Below, one piece after another: positions 13,593 through 21,726 of a DNA stretch of 21,844 bases (positions within the stretch are counted from its first letter, which is position 1; each line of letters begins with the position of its first letter). The translations under genes were made by a program, and so were the position numbers. This stretch comes from Calditrichia bacterium (lineage in GTDB: Bacteria > Calditrichota > Calditrichia > RBG-13-44-9): the NCBI GenBank assembly GCA_026991005.1, contig JALXCH010000220.1, forward strand, positions 1 to 21,844. Direction: 5' to 3'. Under the pieces are notes generated by a model, which did not search any database, was not told the origin of the DNA, and saw only the letters and a list, made by a program, of their open reading frames with translations.

Positions 13593-14879
13593 ATGAAAAT
13601 TCATTACTTCATTTGGCAGGTGCTTTTCCCCGGGCTTCTCCTAACCCCTCTAATACTTTTTCCTCAGGATAAGACGTTTCCAGACACGCTGAAAGCCCTG
13701 TACTTGCAAGGGAAATTCCAGAATGTAGTTACCTGGCTTCCCACAACTCTGCAAAACGATTCAACCAATGCCAGTCTTTACTACCTTGGTGGCATGGCAT
13801 GGCGAAATCTCCTCAATGAGCGGGAAGCACTATCCTATTTTTACAAAGCGGTTGCCTTGGATTCCAGCAATACCCAATTTCTTTTCGCTCTGGGGAGAAG
13901 CTACTACATTCTGGATCGCTTCGCCGAAGCGGCTGCCTTGTTTCGCAAAATTTTACGAATTGATTCCACACATTACGGTGCCCGCCTATGGCAGGCGGAA
14001 ACTGAATTTGCTCGTCAGCACTACCGGGAAGCCGAACGCCTTTACCGCAACCTCTTGCTCCGGGATTCTCAAAATGCCCATCTTCACCGGCGGTTGGCTA
14101 TCTGCGTTTTGAAAACGGGAAATACCGCCCGAGCTATTCATTATTTTCGGCAAGCATTGGTGTTGAACCCATACGATCTGGAGTCCGCCCTAACACTGGC
14201 AAAATTTCTGCTGCGGAAATCCAAACAGGACAGCGCTTTCCTGATTATTGAACAAACACTGAGCTACCATCCCAGCTCAATGCCGTTGTTAAAAATTCGG
14301 GCGAACATTCTATTCCAGAAAAAGCTTTACCGCGCAGCTGCCCATAATTTTCATCGTCTGGTAGCGCTGGGGGATTCCAGCGCCCCCACCCTGCGCCGGT
14401 TGGGAGTTTGTCTCCTTTATTCCGATTCCCTTACAGCCGCACAAACCATATTGACCCGTGCACTGCAACGAGACAGTACCGACGCCCTTACTCACTTTTA
14501 CCTGGGGATAGCTTTAAAAGAAAGCAAGCAATACTCCAAAGCGGTACGACACCTCAAGCAGGGAATCCAGCTCGCCATCCCGAACTTTTTAGCGGATTTC
14601 TATACCCAGCTTGGTTCTGCTCTGGAATCTCAATTAAACTACCCCGATGCCATCCAAAGCTACCGGAACGCCCTGAGATACGATCCATCTCGGACAATAA
14701 TTTACTTTTACCTGGCTTCCCTATATGAGAATTATTACGCAGATAAACGCGTTGCCCTTTGGTACTATCGGAAATTCCTACAAGTGGATCGCAACAGCAA
14801 GGCGTCCTTTCGAGATTACGCCCAGTTACGCCTCAAGAAACTTATTCAAACACTGCATTTCATTAATGGTAAAAACTGA
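13593..14879 (+). CDS. Exported tetratricopeptide-repeat protein
   Basis: From the ATG at 13593 the protein has 428 residues: a signal peptide (MKIHYFIWQVLFPGLLLTP to about residue 27) and then an almost continuous array of TPR helical pairs to the C-terminus, with typical A-x-x-x-Y/F and final Pro/Asp spacing (for example LYRNLLLRDSQNAHLHRRLA and IQSYRNALRYDPSRTIIYFY). I count roughly ten repeats. The frame could open at 13548, but that adds 15 polar residues in front of the signal peptide, so 13593 is preferred; neither start has a good ribosome site. TPR arrays mediate protein contacts, and the partner is unknown. It follows the TonB-domain gene on the same strand by 111 bases and may act with it in the envelope. 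Confidence 0.85.
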   Translation: MKIHYFIWQVLFPGLLLTPLILFPQDKTFPDTLKALYLQGKFQNVVTWLPTTLQNDSTNASLYYLGGMAWRNLLNEREALSYFYKAVALDSSNTQFLFALGRSYYILDRFAEAAALFRKILRIDSTHYGARLWQAETEFARQHYREAERLYRNLLLRDSQNAHLHRRLAICVLKTGNTARAIHYFRQALVLNPYDLESALTLAKFLLRKSKQDSAFLIIEQTLSYHPSSMPLLKIRANILFQKKLYRAAAHNFHRLVALGDSSAPTLRRLGVCLLYSDSLTAAQTILTRALQRDSTDALTHFYLGIALKESKQYSKAVRHLKQGIQLAIPNFLADFYTQLGSALESQLNYPDAIQSYRNALRYDPSRTIIYFYLASLYENYYADKRVALWYYRKFLQVDRNSKASFRDYAQLRLKKLIQTLHFINGKN

Positions 14880-15108
14880 AAGTTTCTTTATACAATAAAT
14901 TTTCAAAGTTTTCAAATAAATTAATCGATATAACCATCGGAAACAAATTTTATTCTAATATTCAATTTCCCATTCATTTTAAAACGGTTTTGCTCCTTTA
15001 GAGATTTGTTTTTATTGGAAATAACAGTATTTCCGAAGTTTTGACTTTGGTTACCAAACTGTGAATGCTTTTCTTTCCTCATAGCTGGAATCAGGCACAT
15101 TTCCCTCC

Positions 15109-16245
15109 CTACCGTGAATTTTTGTATTCCAGAGCAAGAAGGGTAACATCGTCTTCGAATTCCACATGGCTGTCGAAATCACTGGCATGTTGGATGATGC
15201 GATCGAAAATTTCATTTGTTGGTTTATCCATATTATCCTGCACAATCTCGGCCAATTGCCGGATACCCCATTCCTGGTTTTGCTGGTTACGGATTTCACT
15301 GATTCCGTCGCTGTAGAAGAGCAAAAGGTTATTCGGGGAAAAATGGATGATTCTGGCAGGCGGAGGCTGGAAAAATTCCCCCAGAGGTAATCCCGACAGG
15401 GAAATGCTGCGATAGGTGCGGCTGGATTTTTGAAACAGAAGTACATCCGGGTTACCGGCGCTGAAAATTTTCACGATTCCCGAATTTAAATCCAGGCATC
15501 CCACCAGCGCGGTACCCAGGTAGGGTTCCTCGAAAATCTGGGTAAGCTGTTCGTTCAGGTACGGGAGGATGCGATGGAGGGGGAGGTTCTCGCTCAGGGC
15601 AACCTGCAATCCCATTTTAAAAATACTGGCCAGATGGGCTGCCGATAATCCGTGACCCACAAAATCCGCGGTGCTGAAAAACAGACGCTGACCTCGTTCC
15701 TGCACCATATAGAAATCGCCGCCCACCATTTCGCTGGGGATGTAGCGGGTGGTGACCTGGATGGGAAAATTGGGGGACAACGTGAATTTCAGGAGCGAGC
15801 GCTGAATCTGCTTCACTTTTTCCTGCTCTTCCAGAGCCTGAGTTACATCTTCAAACACTTCCACCCCGCCAATCACCCGTCCTTCCTGGTCTTTTATGGG
15901 CGCCACATTTACCGAAACCCAGCGTCGTTTACCGCTTTTGGTGTTGGTGGTTACCAGTACCGGGGAACTGCTGGGTACCCCTTTCTTCATGGCACGGTAC
16001 AACGGACAGAGATCGGTGGTGCACAGTACGGTGCCATGTTTATCCTGATGATGCAACACATCGTAGGCACAGGTTCGTCCAATCACTTCTTAGGCAGAAA
16101 AGCCGGTGATTTTCTCCGCTCCTTTGTTCCAGGTCAGGATGCGGCGCTTTAAATCGGTGGTGTAAACCCCCAGATTGATATTCTCCACTACCTGCTGGTA
16201 ATAATGTCCGTCAATGTTCAGAGAAATGCTGGTTTTCTGTGCCAT
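15109..16245 (-). pseudogene. PAS-SpoIIE (PP2C) phosphatase gene with an in-frame TAA
   Basis: Reading from the ATG at 16245 gives MAQKTSISLNIDGHYYQQVV and a PAS domain start ending ITGFSA, then TAA (16092-16090), then EVIGR in the same frame. The PAS consensus here is SAEEVIG, so one GAA-to-TAA change explains the stop. After it come a Cys-rich PAS half (full-length numbering C59, H65, C75, C80), a short coiled linker, and a complete SpoIIE-type phosphatase with metal ligands in VGGDFY (Asp177), ADFVGHG (Asp194), FYSDG (Asp313) and EDDVT (Asp366). The phosphatase part is intact, so the nonsense change is probably recent. Restart at GTG 16086 would give a 325-residue protein lacking half the PAS domain, but no ribosome site is seen there. 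Sequencing error and readthrough remain possible. Confidence 0.85.
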
Positions 16246-16417
16246 ACGACTTTCTGTGTTAACCTTACAGGAAAATCATGAAAAAACTTTTTCATTCAAT
16301 TTTCACCATATTCTGTTCCATTGTCGGATTATTCTGTAAAAAGTTAACCCTTTTCCGTGGAAGAAGCGGAGGTGGTGAGTGAGCTTTTCCGCAACACGAT
16401 TATCCTGTTATTTTTCT

Positions 16418-16446
16418 TTGCTATTTCTACGGAATGGTTTTATAAT
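16418..16446 (+). promoter_or_regulatory. Strong sigma-70 promoter of the K+ channel operon
   Basis: TTGCTA (16418-16423), a 17-base spacer and a perfect TATAAT (16441-16446) stand 40 bases before the channel ATG. No other promoter-like site is evident between the three genes that follow. Confidence 0.65.
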
Positions 16447-16486
16447 AGGGTAAAGAGAAAGCAACACGGTAATTACCGGAGGTTCG

Positions 16487-17626
16487 ATGTGGCAGTGGGT
16501 TCGTAATACGATTTTTTTCTTCCGGCGGAATTTATTGCTCTCGATTTTGGGGCTGATTTTTTTAATTAGTCTGGCGGGAGCCTACCTGTTTTACCTGGTG
16601 GAGGCGCAGCGAAACCCGGCCTTGCATTCTTTTGGGCAGGCAATCTGGTGGACGCTGGTCAGTATTACTACCGTGGGTTACGGAGATGTCGTGCCTGTTA
16701 CGGGCACCGGTAAGGTGCTGGGTGTGTTGATTATTTTTACCGGCGTGGCGCTGGTGTCCATGTTTACTGCCACCATTTCTTCCATATTTGTAGCGCAAAA
16801 ATTAAAGGAGGAGCGCGGTTTGAAGAAGATCGTAGAAAGCAATCATATTATTTTGTGCGGATGGAATCCCCGTGCCGAGCAAATTCTGGAAGTCATCTTT
16901 CGGGTGCCCCAACCGCCGCTGGTGGTGTTCATTAACCAGTTACCGGACGATCGGGTGCAGGATGTTTTATTCAAATTTAAAGGGAAACCGTTGCAATTTA
17001 TTCGGGGGGATTTTGCCCAGGAGGAAATATTAAATCGTGCCAATTTGCGCAAAGCCCGGGCAGTGATTATTATTCCCGATGCCAGCAGCGGATTAACCGC
17101 TTCCACCGACGAGAAAACCATTCTCACTGCCTTTTCGGTCAAAGCGCTCCAGCCCAAAGTAAAGGTGTTTGCTCACATCCTGGATAAAGATAATGAACCG
17201 TACCTCAAAAAGGCGCAGGTGGAAAATTACATTGTAAGCGATGCCTATGCCGGTGTGTTGATAGGGGAGATGGTTCTGGAACCGGGAGTTCCGCAGGCGA
17301 TTCAGAACCTGCTCAGTGCTTCCGGAGGTTCGCGTCTGGTGCAAAAGAAAGTGCCAGCAGAACTGCGGGGAAAAACGTTTGCCGATGCACTTCAGTATTT
17401 CCGGAAGCAGGGGCAACTGCCCATTGGCGTGGTGCGCGAGCAGGAACCCCTCTCGTTGAGCAACATCCTCTCCGAGGACTATTCCTATCTGGATGAATTC
17501 ATTGAACGCAAATTTCGGGAAGCGGGGCGTAGTATGCGCAAAGGAGCGCACGTGGATGTGCAGCTTAATCCACCCGACGATCTGGTGCTGGATAAAAATC
17601 TGTCGTTAATAGTGATTGGTTCGTAA
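16487..17626 (+). CDS. Two-helix potassium channel with RCK (TrkA-N) domain
   Basis: The 379-residue inner-membrane protein has helix 1 (about 17-38), a pore helix and selectivity filter TTVGYGD (61-67), helix 2 (about 76-102), then a cytoplasmic RCK domain starting HIILCGWNPRAEQ (120-132), with a Rossmann-type nucleotide-binding strand-loop, and a C-terminal TrkA-C-like part ending NLSLIVIGS. This is the MthK/GsuK layout, in which four subunits form the pore and the RCK ring gates it in response to ligand (Ca2+, NAD or nucleotides, depending on the member). It contains no cyclic-nucleotide-binding domain; that domain is encoded by the next gene. The ribosome site is CGGAGG. The filter and pore residues are intact, so a K+-selective channel is expected. 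Confidence 0.93.
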   Translation: MWQWVRNTIFFFRRNLLLSILGLIFLISLAGAYLFYLVEAQRNPALHSFGQAIWWTLVSITTVGYGDVVPVTGTGKVLGVLIIFTGVALVSMFTATISSIFVAQKLKEERGLKKIVESNHIILCGWNPRAEQILEVIFRVPQPPLVVFINQLPDDRVQDVLFKFKGKPLQFIRGDFAQEEILNRANLRKARAVIIIPDASSGLTASTDEKTILTAFSVKALQPKVKVFAHILDKDNEPYLKKAQVENYIVSDAYAGVLIGEMVLEPGVPQAIQNLLSASGGSRLVQKKVPAELRGKTFADALQYFRKQGQLPIGVVREQEPLSLSNILSEDYSYLDEFIERKFREAGRSMRKGAHVDVQLNPPDDLVLDKNLSLIVIGS

Positions 17627-17651
17627 AAACAAATGGGGACTGGGAAGTAGC

Positions 17652-18161
17652 ATGGAAAACCGATTGGAATTTCTAAAACACGTTTATCTCTTCCGTAACG
17701 TGTCCGACGAATGTTTAAAAGAACTGTTGCAGGCGATGAAAACCCGGCGTTTTAAGAAAGGGGAAGCCATCATTCGCGAAGGTGAAAAAGGGAACACTCT
17801 GTTTGTACTTTTTGAGGGAAAAGTAACGGTGACTAAAAAAATGACCCTGTTTGCCGATGATGATACCATGAGTCGGGTGGATAAGGCATTAATTCGTTTG
17901 AAAGATACCGATTATGCCTTTTTTGGGGAGATGGCGTTGTGTGGGGAAGCAGAAGAACGTTCGGCAACGGTGATTGCAGATACGGATTGTGTGTTAGGAG
18001 AGATTGCCGCGCAGGATATTTACGATATGGTAGAGAAAGATGCCCGGTTTGGTATTTTGTTCTATCGAAACTTAGCGAAAGTGCTGGCCGACCGGTTACG
18101 GAAAGCCAACCGGGATATCCTTAAATTGACAACAGCACTGACCTTAGCACTGGAAACATAA
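17652..18161 (+). CDS. Cyclic-nucleotide-binding domain protein
   Basis: The 169-residue protein is a single CNB (CRP-type) domain: FRNVSDECLKELLQAM, FKKGEAIIREGEKGNTLFVL and then the phosphate-binding cassette FGEMALCGEAEERSATV (about 103-119) with the Glu and Arg that hold the cyclic phosphate and ribose. There is no helix-turn-helix, kinase or channel part, so it should act by binding a partner. A loop between strands (about 66-100) is longer than usual. The ATG at 17652 is 25 bases after the channel stop; a TTG frame start at 17616 overlaps the channel and is not preferred. The context (between a channel lacking a CNB domain and a helical scaffold protein) suggests that it gates or regulates the channel in response to cAMP. 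cAMP would be the likely ligand, given the cyclase at 2182-4326. Confidence 0.9.
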   Translation: MENRLEFLKHVYLFRNVSDECLKELLQAMKTRRFKKGEAIIREGEKGNTLFVLFEGKVTVTKKMTLFADDDTMSRVDKALIRLKDTDYAFFGEMALCGEAEERSATVIADTDCVLGEIAAQDIYDMVEKDARFGILFYRNLAKVLADRLRKANRDILKLTTALTLALET

Positions 18162-18165
18162 GGCA

Positions 18166-20007
18166 ATGAAAACAACCAGGGAAGATGTGCCTGTGGCCCG
18201 GATGGCCCCCAACCGCTTATTCGAATATGTGGTAAAAAAATATTATCGACGCATTTTACCGGGAGATGGCGACCGGATTCTCCGCAATATCCGCCAGAAA
18301 CCGGCTGAATTTCGTGCCAGAATTGCCCGCCATTGCAACTATCCCCAGATTGTAGAATTTTTGAGAGACGATCCCGATCCCGGAGTGGCACGGGTGGCCA
18401 CTCAAAACGAGTACTGGCAACTGGTGGGGCAGTTTAAACCTCTGCTCACCATGGAGCGGGAGGAGAAAATTAAATTTATCCGCCAGGAAACTTTGCCCAA
18501 CCTGCTGGTTTTTGCTCTGTGCGAACAGGACATTCCCGTGCTCCAGGAGCTGTTCCGTCACCCCGGTTTCTCCATCCAGATGCTCCATCTGCTGTACACT
18601 TATTTGCTCAAGCGCAGCGAGTATGTCGATGTGGAAGCGATTCTGCGGCTGATGCAGCGAACCATTACCCTGCGCAAACGCCGGATTTTTAAAATAACCG
18701 CCATGTTCCAGGAAATCCGGGACGATGAACCCCGGAAAAGCATTGTGAAATTACTGCCCTATGTGCTGGATGAGGATGATGTGGTGGTTCGCAGCGCCGT
18801 GAACCAGATTAAGCAGTATGAATATCCCCACCTCCGCGCAGTGCTGTTTCAGGAAAATCCCTTTGGTACCGATGAACTGGATCTGGAACGCATCTGGTTG
18901 TTGCTGGGGAGGCTTAAAACGTATTACCGTTTAACCAGTAAACCCATGCGGGAAAAAGAACATTCCCCCCTCACACCCAGCTATACCCAGGAGGAATTTT
19001 TACAGGATTTAAAAGAGCGGAAGAAAATGCTTCTGGAATACTGTGGCGAGCATTTGAGCCTTCCTTCGGCGGTACTTACGGTGGCACGGGCTTTTCTGGA
19101 TCCCGATCCGGAAGTTCAGGAAATATTGCAGGGCATTATTGGAATTGATGATTTGCTGGTGCTTATTAGCGATCCCACCTTCTCTCAGGCTGTAAGCTAC
19201 CAAGTACTGAAAATCCTGAAGAACTATCCCGATGCTCGCATTCGTCGGCAGGTTTCGGAAATTTTTTTGCAGATTAACGAAAGAACTCGGCGGCAGTTGC
19301 GGGAAATGGAACTCACCGTAAATGCTTATTTCGATATTATTTTCAATTCACTGGGATATCCGCGGATTCGCCAGATTCGCCAGGCGTTTAAGGTGCTGGA
19401 AGCAGCCAAGAAGCTTACCAGCGGTTTCCTGAAGCAAAATGAAGAATCCGATTTGAATTTCGATGAAGTATTCCGCCTGTTCGGGAAAATTTCGGAGTTT
19501 TACCAGGGAAAATTGATGGAAATTTACCTGAGCATGGAAGAGAGTTTGATTCTGGAGTTAAAGGATGTTTACGAAATTGTGCAGTTAATTTTAAAAATTC
19601 CGGTGGAATACACGCACAACCAGGGATACACTCCTTCTCAGGAAAGCCGCATTTATTTCCGGATGCTGCACCGGGCGCGTACCGTGTGGCGGGTAACCCT
19701 GGGGCAGTATCTGGGCCGCTTACGCGAACTGGACGAGATGATCCGCCGGAAGTGGCTGCACTACATCCCGCAACGCACAGCCCGCCAGAAAATGAAAGAA
19801 GAAATGCAGCAGGTAATTCGGGAGATGGAGCGAGAATATAAAAATGAGATGAACTGCCATCTGCAGAACTCCTGTCGAACCTGCCACAAGCGTCCCTGTG
19901 CCGCCGAGCGTTACCTGCGTCAGGTGGAGTTTTTTATCGGAGAATTTCTGGAAATTGTGCAGGAACAGGAAGAGATGGAAGAAGAATTCGTCAGTAAGGC
20001 GATTTAA
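18166..20007 (+). CDS. Helical-repeat (HEAT-like) protein with C-terminal Cys cluster, function unknown
   Basis: The 613-residue soluble protein has no signal peptide or membrane helix. Residues about 15-380 are a run of paired helices with HEAT-like turns containing DPDP and DDEP (for example LRDDPDPGVARVA, YVLDEDDVVVRSAV, FLDPDPEVQEIL); the middle and C-terminal parts are long helices. Near the end is a compact Cys/His cluster, NCHLQNSCRTCHKRPC (Cys564, 570, 573, 578), able to bind zinc or an Fe-S centre. I do not recognise the whole-protein family. It starts four bases after the CNB gene stops, so translational coupling is very likely, and it belongs to the channel operon. A scaffold or effector for the CNB protein is a reasonable inference, but nothing in the sequence proves it. 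Confidence 0.8.
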   Translation: MKTTREDVPVARMAPNRLFEYVVKKYYRRILPGDGDRILRNIRQKPAEFRARIARHCNYPQIVEFLRDDPDPGVARVATQNEYWQLVGQFKPLLTMEREEKIKFIRQETLPNLLVFALCEQDIPVLQELFRHPGFSIQMLHLLYTYLLKRSEYVDVEAILRLMQRTITLRKRRIFKITAMFQEIRDDEPRKSIVKLLPYVLDEDDVVVRSAVNQIKQYEYPHLRAVLFQENPFGTDELDLERIWLLLGRLKTYYRLTSKPMREKEHSPLTPSYTQEEFLQDLKERKKMLLEYCGEHLSLPSAVLTVARAFLDPDPEVQEILQGIIGIDDLLVLISDPTFSQAVSYQVLKILKNYPDARIRRQVSEIFLQINERTRRQLREMELTVNAYFDIIFNSLGYPRIRQIRQAFKVLEAAKKLTSGFLKQNEESDLNFDEVFRLFGKISEFYQGKLMEIYLSMEESLILELKDVYEIVQLILKIPVEYTHNQGYTPSQESRIYFRMLHRARTVWRVTLGQYLGRLRELDEMIRRKWLHYIPQRTARQKMKEEMQQVIREMEREYKNEMNCHLQNSCRTCHKRPCAAERYLRQVEFFIGEFLEIVQEQEEMEEEFVSKAI

Positions 20008-20100
20008 TCGGGTAACTTCCTGCAATTTTTAAAAAGGAAACCTACCGGAAACATCGGAAGCTCCCGAGCAATTATTCCGCTTTAGAAAAAAGTCCCCGGA

Positions 20101-20140
20101 CCGTTCTCTTCAATTCCCCAATTCGGTCTTTTCCTTTTCA
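20101..20140 (+). terminator. Weak hairpin after the channel operon
   Basis: GACCG and CGGTC form a 5-bp stem around a long loop, followed by TTTTCCTTTTC. It could end the channel-CNB-HEAT transcript, but the stem is short and the loop large. Confidence 0.25.
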
Positions 20141-20201
20141 TTTTGCTTGAACCATCTTCGCTGGCGTTTTTTCCCGGTATCGCATTTTTCCTGAAATCCT
20201 T

Positions 20202-20230
20202 TTGAATTCTTTTACCGGGTCTGGTTAAAT
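20202..20230 (+). promoter_or_regulatory. Possible promoter of the MBL-fold gene
   Basis: TTGAAT (20202-20207) and TTAAAT (20225-20230) are 17 bases apart and end 31 bases before the TTG start at 20262. Confidence 0.35.
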
Positions 20231-20261
20231 TATTCTCCGGTTGTAACAGAAGAGGTGTGAA

Positions 20262-21047
20262 TTGGAAAATTACATCAAATTTCTGGGCACAGCAGGTGCC
20301 CGTTTTGTGATGATTCGTCAGTTGCGCAGTTCGGCGGGTGTGTGGTACCATTTGCTGGGGAAACATGTGTTGCTGGATCCCGGTCCCGGTACGCTGGTGC
20401 GCTGTGCTGCCAGCCGTCCCCGCCTGGATCCCACCAAACTGGATGCCGTAATCCTCAGCCACAAACATCTGGATCACTCCAACGATGTGAATGTGATGGT
20501 GGAGGCAATGACTATGGGCGGAACAAAAAAACGTGGTCAGCTCTTTGCCCCGCACGATGCCCTTGCAGAAGATCCCGTAGTGTTGCAGTATGTTCGGAAA
20601 TTTCCCCGGAGTGTCGAAATCTTACAGGAAAATCAGCAGTATCGGGTGGGCGATGAACTGACTTTTTCCACCACCATTCGCCATGCCCATCCGGTGGAAA
20701 CTTACGGCATTAAATTCGTACTGCCCGCGCTTTCCATTGCGCACATGGTGGATACTGCTTTTTTCCCGGAGTTGATTTCTGCCTATCGGAATGTGGATGT
20801 GCTCATCCTGCATGTAGTGCGTTTGAAGAGCGAAAATGATGTTGAAAAAGGAATTCAGCATTTGAATTTGGATGATGCCGAAACGATTATCGGAGAAATA
20901 CGACCCCGGCTGGCGGTACTGACCCATTTCGGAATGACTATGGTTAAAGCGCGCCCCTGGGAACTGGCGGAACAACTGCAGAAGCGAGTGGGCGTCCGGG
21001 TGATGGCTGCTTCCGATGGGATGAAGTTAGCTCTGGATAGGTTGTAG
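20262..21047 (+). CDS. Metallo-beta-lactamase-fold hydrolase
   Basis: The 261-residue protein has the MBL-fold metal motif H-x-H-x-D-H in LSHKHLDHSND (about 65-75), preceded by LLDPGPGTL (the strand with the first Asp) and followed by later ligands in IRHAHPVETYG, HMVDTAFFPE (bridging Asp) and LAVLTHFGMT (final His). This order fits a two-zinc hydrolase of the RNase Z/phosphodiesterase-like branch rather than a beta-lactamase; the substrate cannot be named. The start is TTG, chosen because AGAGGTG lies 5 bases upstream and no ATG or GTG opens the frame there. The MBL fold includes cyclic-nucleotide phosphodiesterases, which is worth noting beside a CNB gene, but no specific motif supports that here. 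Confidence 0.85.
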   Translation: MENYIKFLGTAGARFVMIRQLRSSAGVWYHLLGKHVLLDPGPGTLVRCAASRPRLDPTKLDAVILSHKHLDHSNDVNVMVEAMTMGGTKKRGQLFAPHDALAEDPVVLQYVRKFPRSVEILQENQQYRVGDELTFSTTIRHAHPVETYGIKFVLPALSIAHMVDTAFFPELISAYRNVDVLILHVVRLKSENDVEKGIQHLNLDDAETIIGEIRPRLAVLTHFGMTMVKARPWELAEQLQKRVGVRVMAASDGMKLALDRL

Positions 21048-21127
21048 TTGTAGCCGGGTAGGGCAAAAGCAACTTTAGGAATTGCCCCGCTTTCCCGGGA
21101 TCATTAACCACGAATAAATTACCCACG

Positions 21128-21195
21128 AATAAAAAGAGTTTTTATTTGCCCACGAATCACACGAATGGACACGAATGAAAAAATAACATAATTAA
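21128..21195. repeat. Dispersed direct repeat, copy 1
   Basis: Starting AATAAAAAGAGTTTTT and including 'CACGAATCACACGAATGG', this segment is nearly identical to 21461-21528, with only a few mismatches before the copies diverge in A-rich tails. It is headed by a further short 'CCACGAATAAA' unit at 21115-21125. Confidence 0.8.
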
Positions 21196-21394
21196 GCTTT
21201 GTAACTTATTTGTTTTTTTAGGATTTGTGATTTGTTATAAAGAGAAAGAACATTCCTGTGATTTTTTCACACACACCTGAGGCGAGGGTTCAGAATCTCA
21301 TCTGGAGGTGATGTGAGGTTTCAGAGTTTCTTCATCGTCCTGCATGGCAGGCCTTATCAGAATGAGAGGCGGGAAGTGTTGTATGTCATGCTGA

Positions 21395-21417
21395 GGTTCC
21401 CGCCTCTGGCGGGAGCC
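21395..21417. repeat. GC-rich hairpin repeat
   Basis: GGTTCCCGCC (21395-21404) pairs with GGCGGGAGCC (21408-21417) around TCT, with one T-G pair. A third related segment, GAGGCGGGAA (21365-21374), is the reverse complement of 21397-21406. The flanking GTCATGCTGAG and CGAAGCATCTC have the look of a common dispersed bacterial repeat. Confidence 0.6.
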
Positions 21418-21460
21418 GAAGCATCTCAAATACAGCGGAGAGAAATTCTTCGCTGTGCTC

Positions 21461-21528
21461 AATAAAAAGAGTTTTTCTTTGCCCATGAATCACACGAATG
21501 GACACGAATGAAAAAAACAATATAATTA
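21461..21528. repeat. Dispersed direct repeat, copy 2
   Basis: This is the second copy of the 21128-21195 element, 333 bases downstream in the same orientation, differing at a few positions (for example ATTTGCCC versus CTTTGCCC, and CACGAATCAC versus CATGAATCAC). Confidence 0.8.
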
Positions 21529-21726
21529 GGTTGGGTTTGAAAAGAACCTGTTAGATTATTTGAAAATTAGGATTTGAAGTTTGGGATTTGTAATTTCATT
21601 CTTCGCTTCTCCCGAGGCGTAATGTTGCGATGCAGCATTCTTTGCCCACAGGAAATGTTACCGGCTCGGGAGAACCGGGCTGCACGGTTTACCCTGTTCA
21701 TCAGCACCCACTGGAATCATTAACCA

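Larger units (their letters stand above)
21048..21726. other. Non-coding, repeat-rich right-hand region
   Basis: No gene is supported here. The stretch holds a direct repeat pair (21128-21195 and 21461-21528), a GGGCAA...TTGCCC hairpin (21061-21087), a GC-rich hairpin (21395-21417), and a palindromic segment near 21661-21680. It looks like a landing zone for repeats and ends at the group II intron. Confidence 0.6.

Noticed and set aside
15652..16152. 166-codon plus-strand frame opposite the phosphatase
   Set aside because: The minus strand carries clear PAS and SpoIIE motifs across the same bases.
20091..20101. AAGTCCCCGG as a further REP copy
   Set aside because: It matches only half of the REP core and lacks the paired arm, so chance or a decayed relic is equally likely.
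21115..21528. CRISPR array from the repeated CACGAAT units
   Set aside because: There are only two long copies with no regular spacers and no cas genes; the repeats resemble ordinary dispersed repeats.
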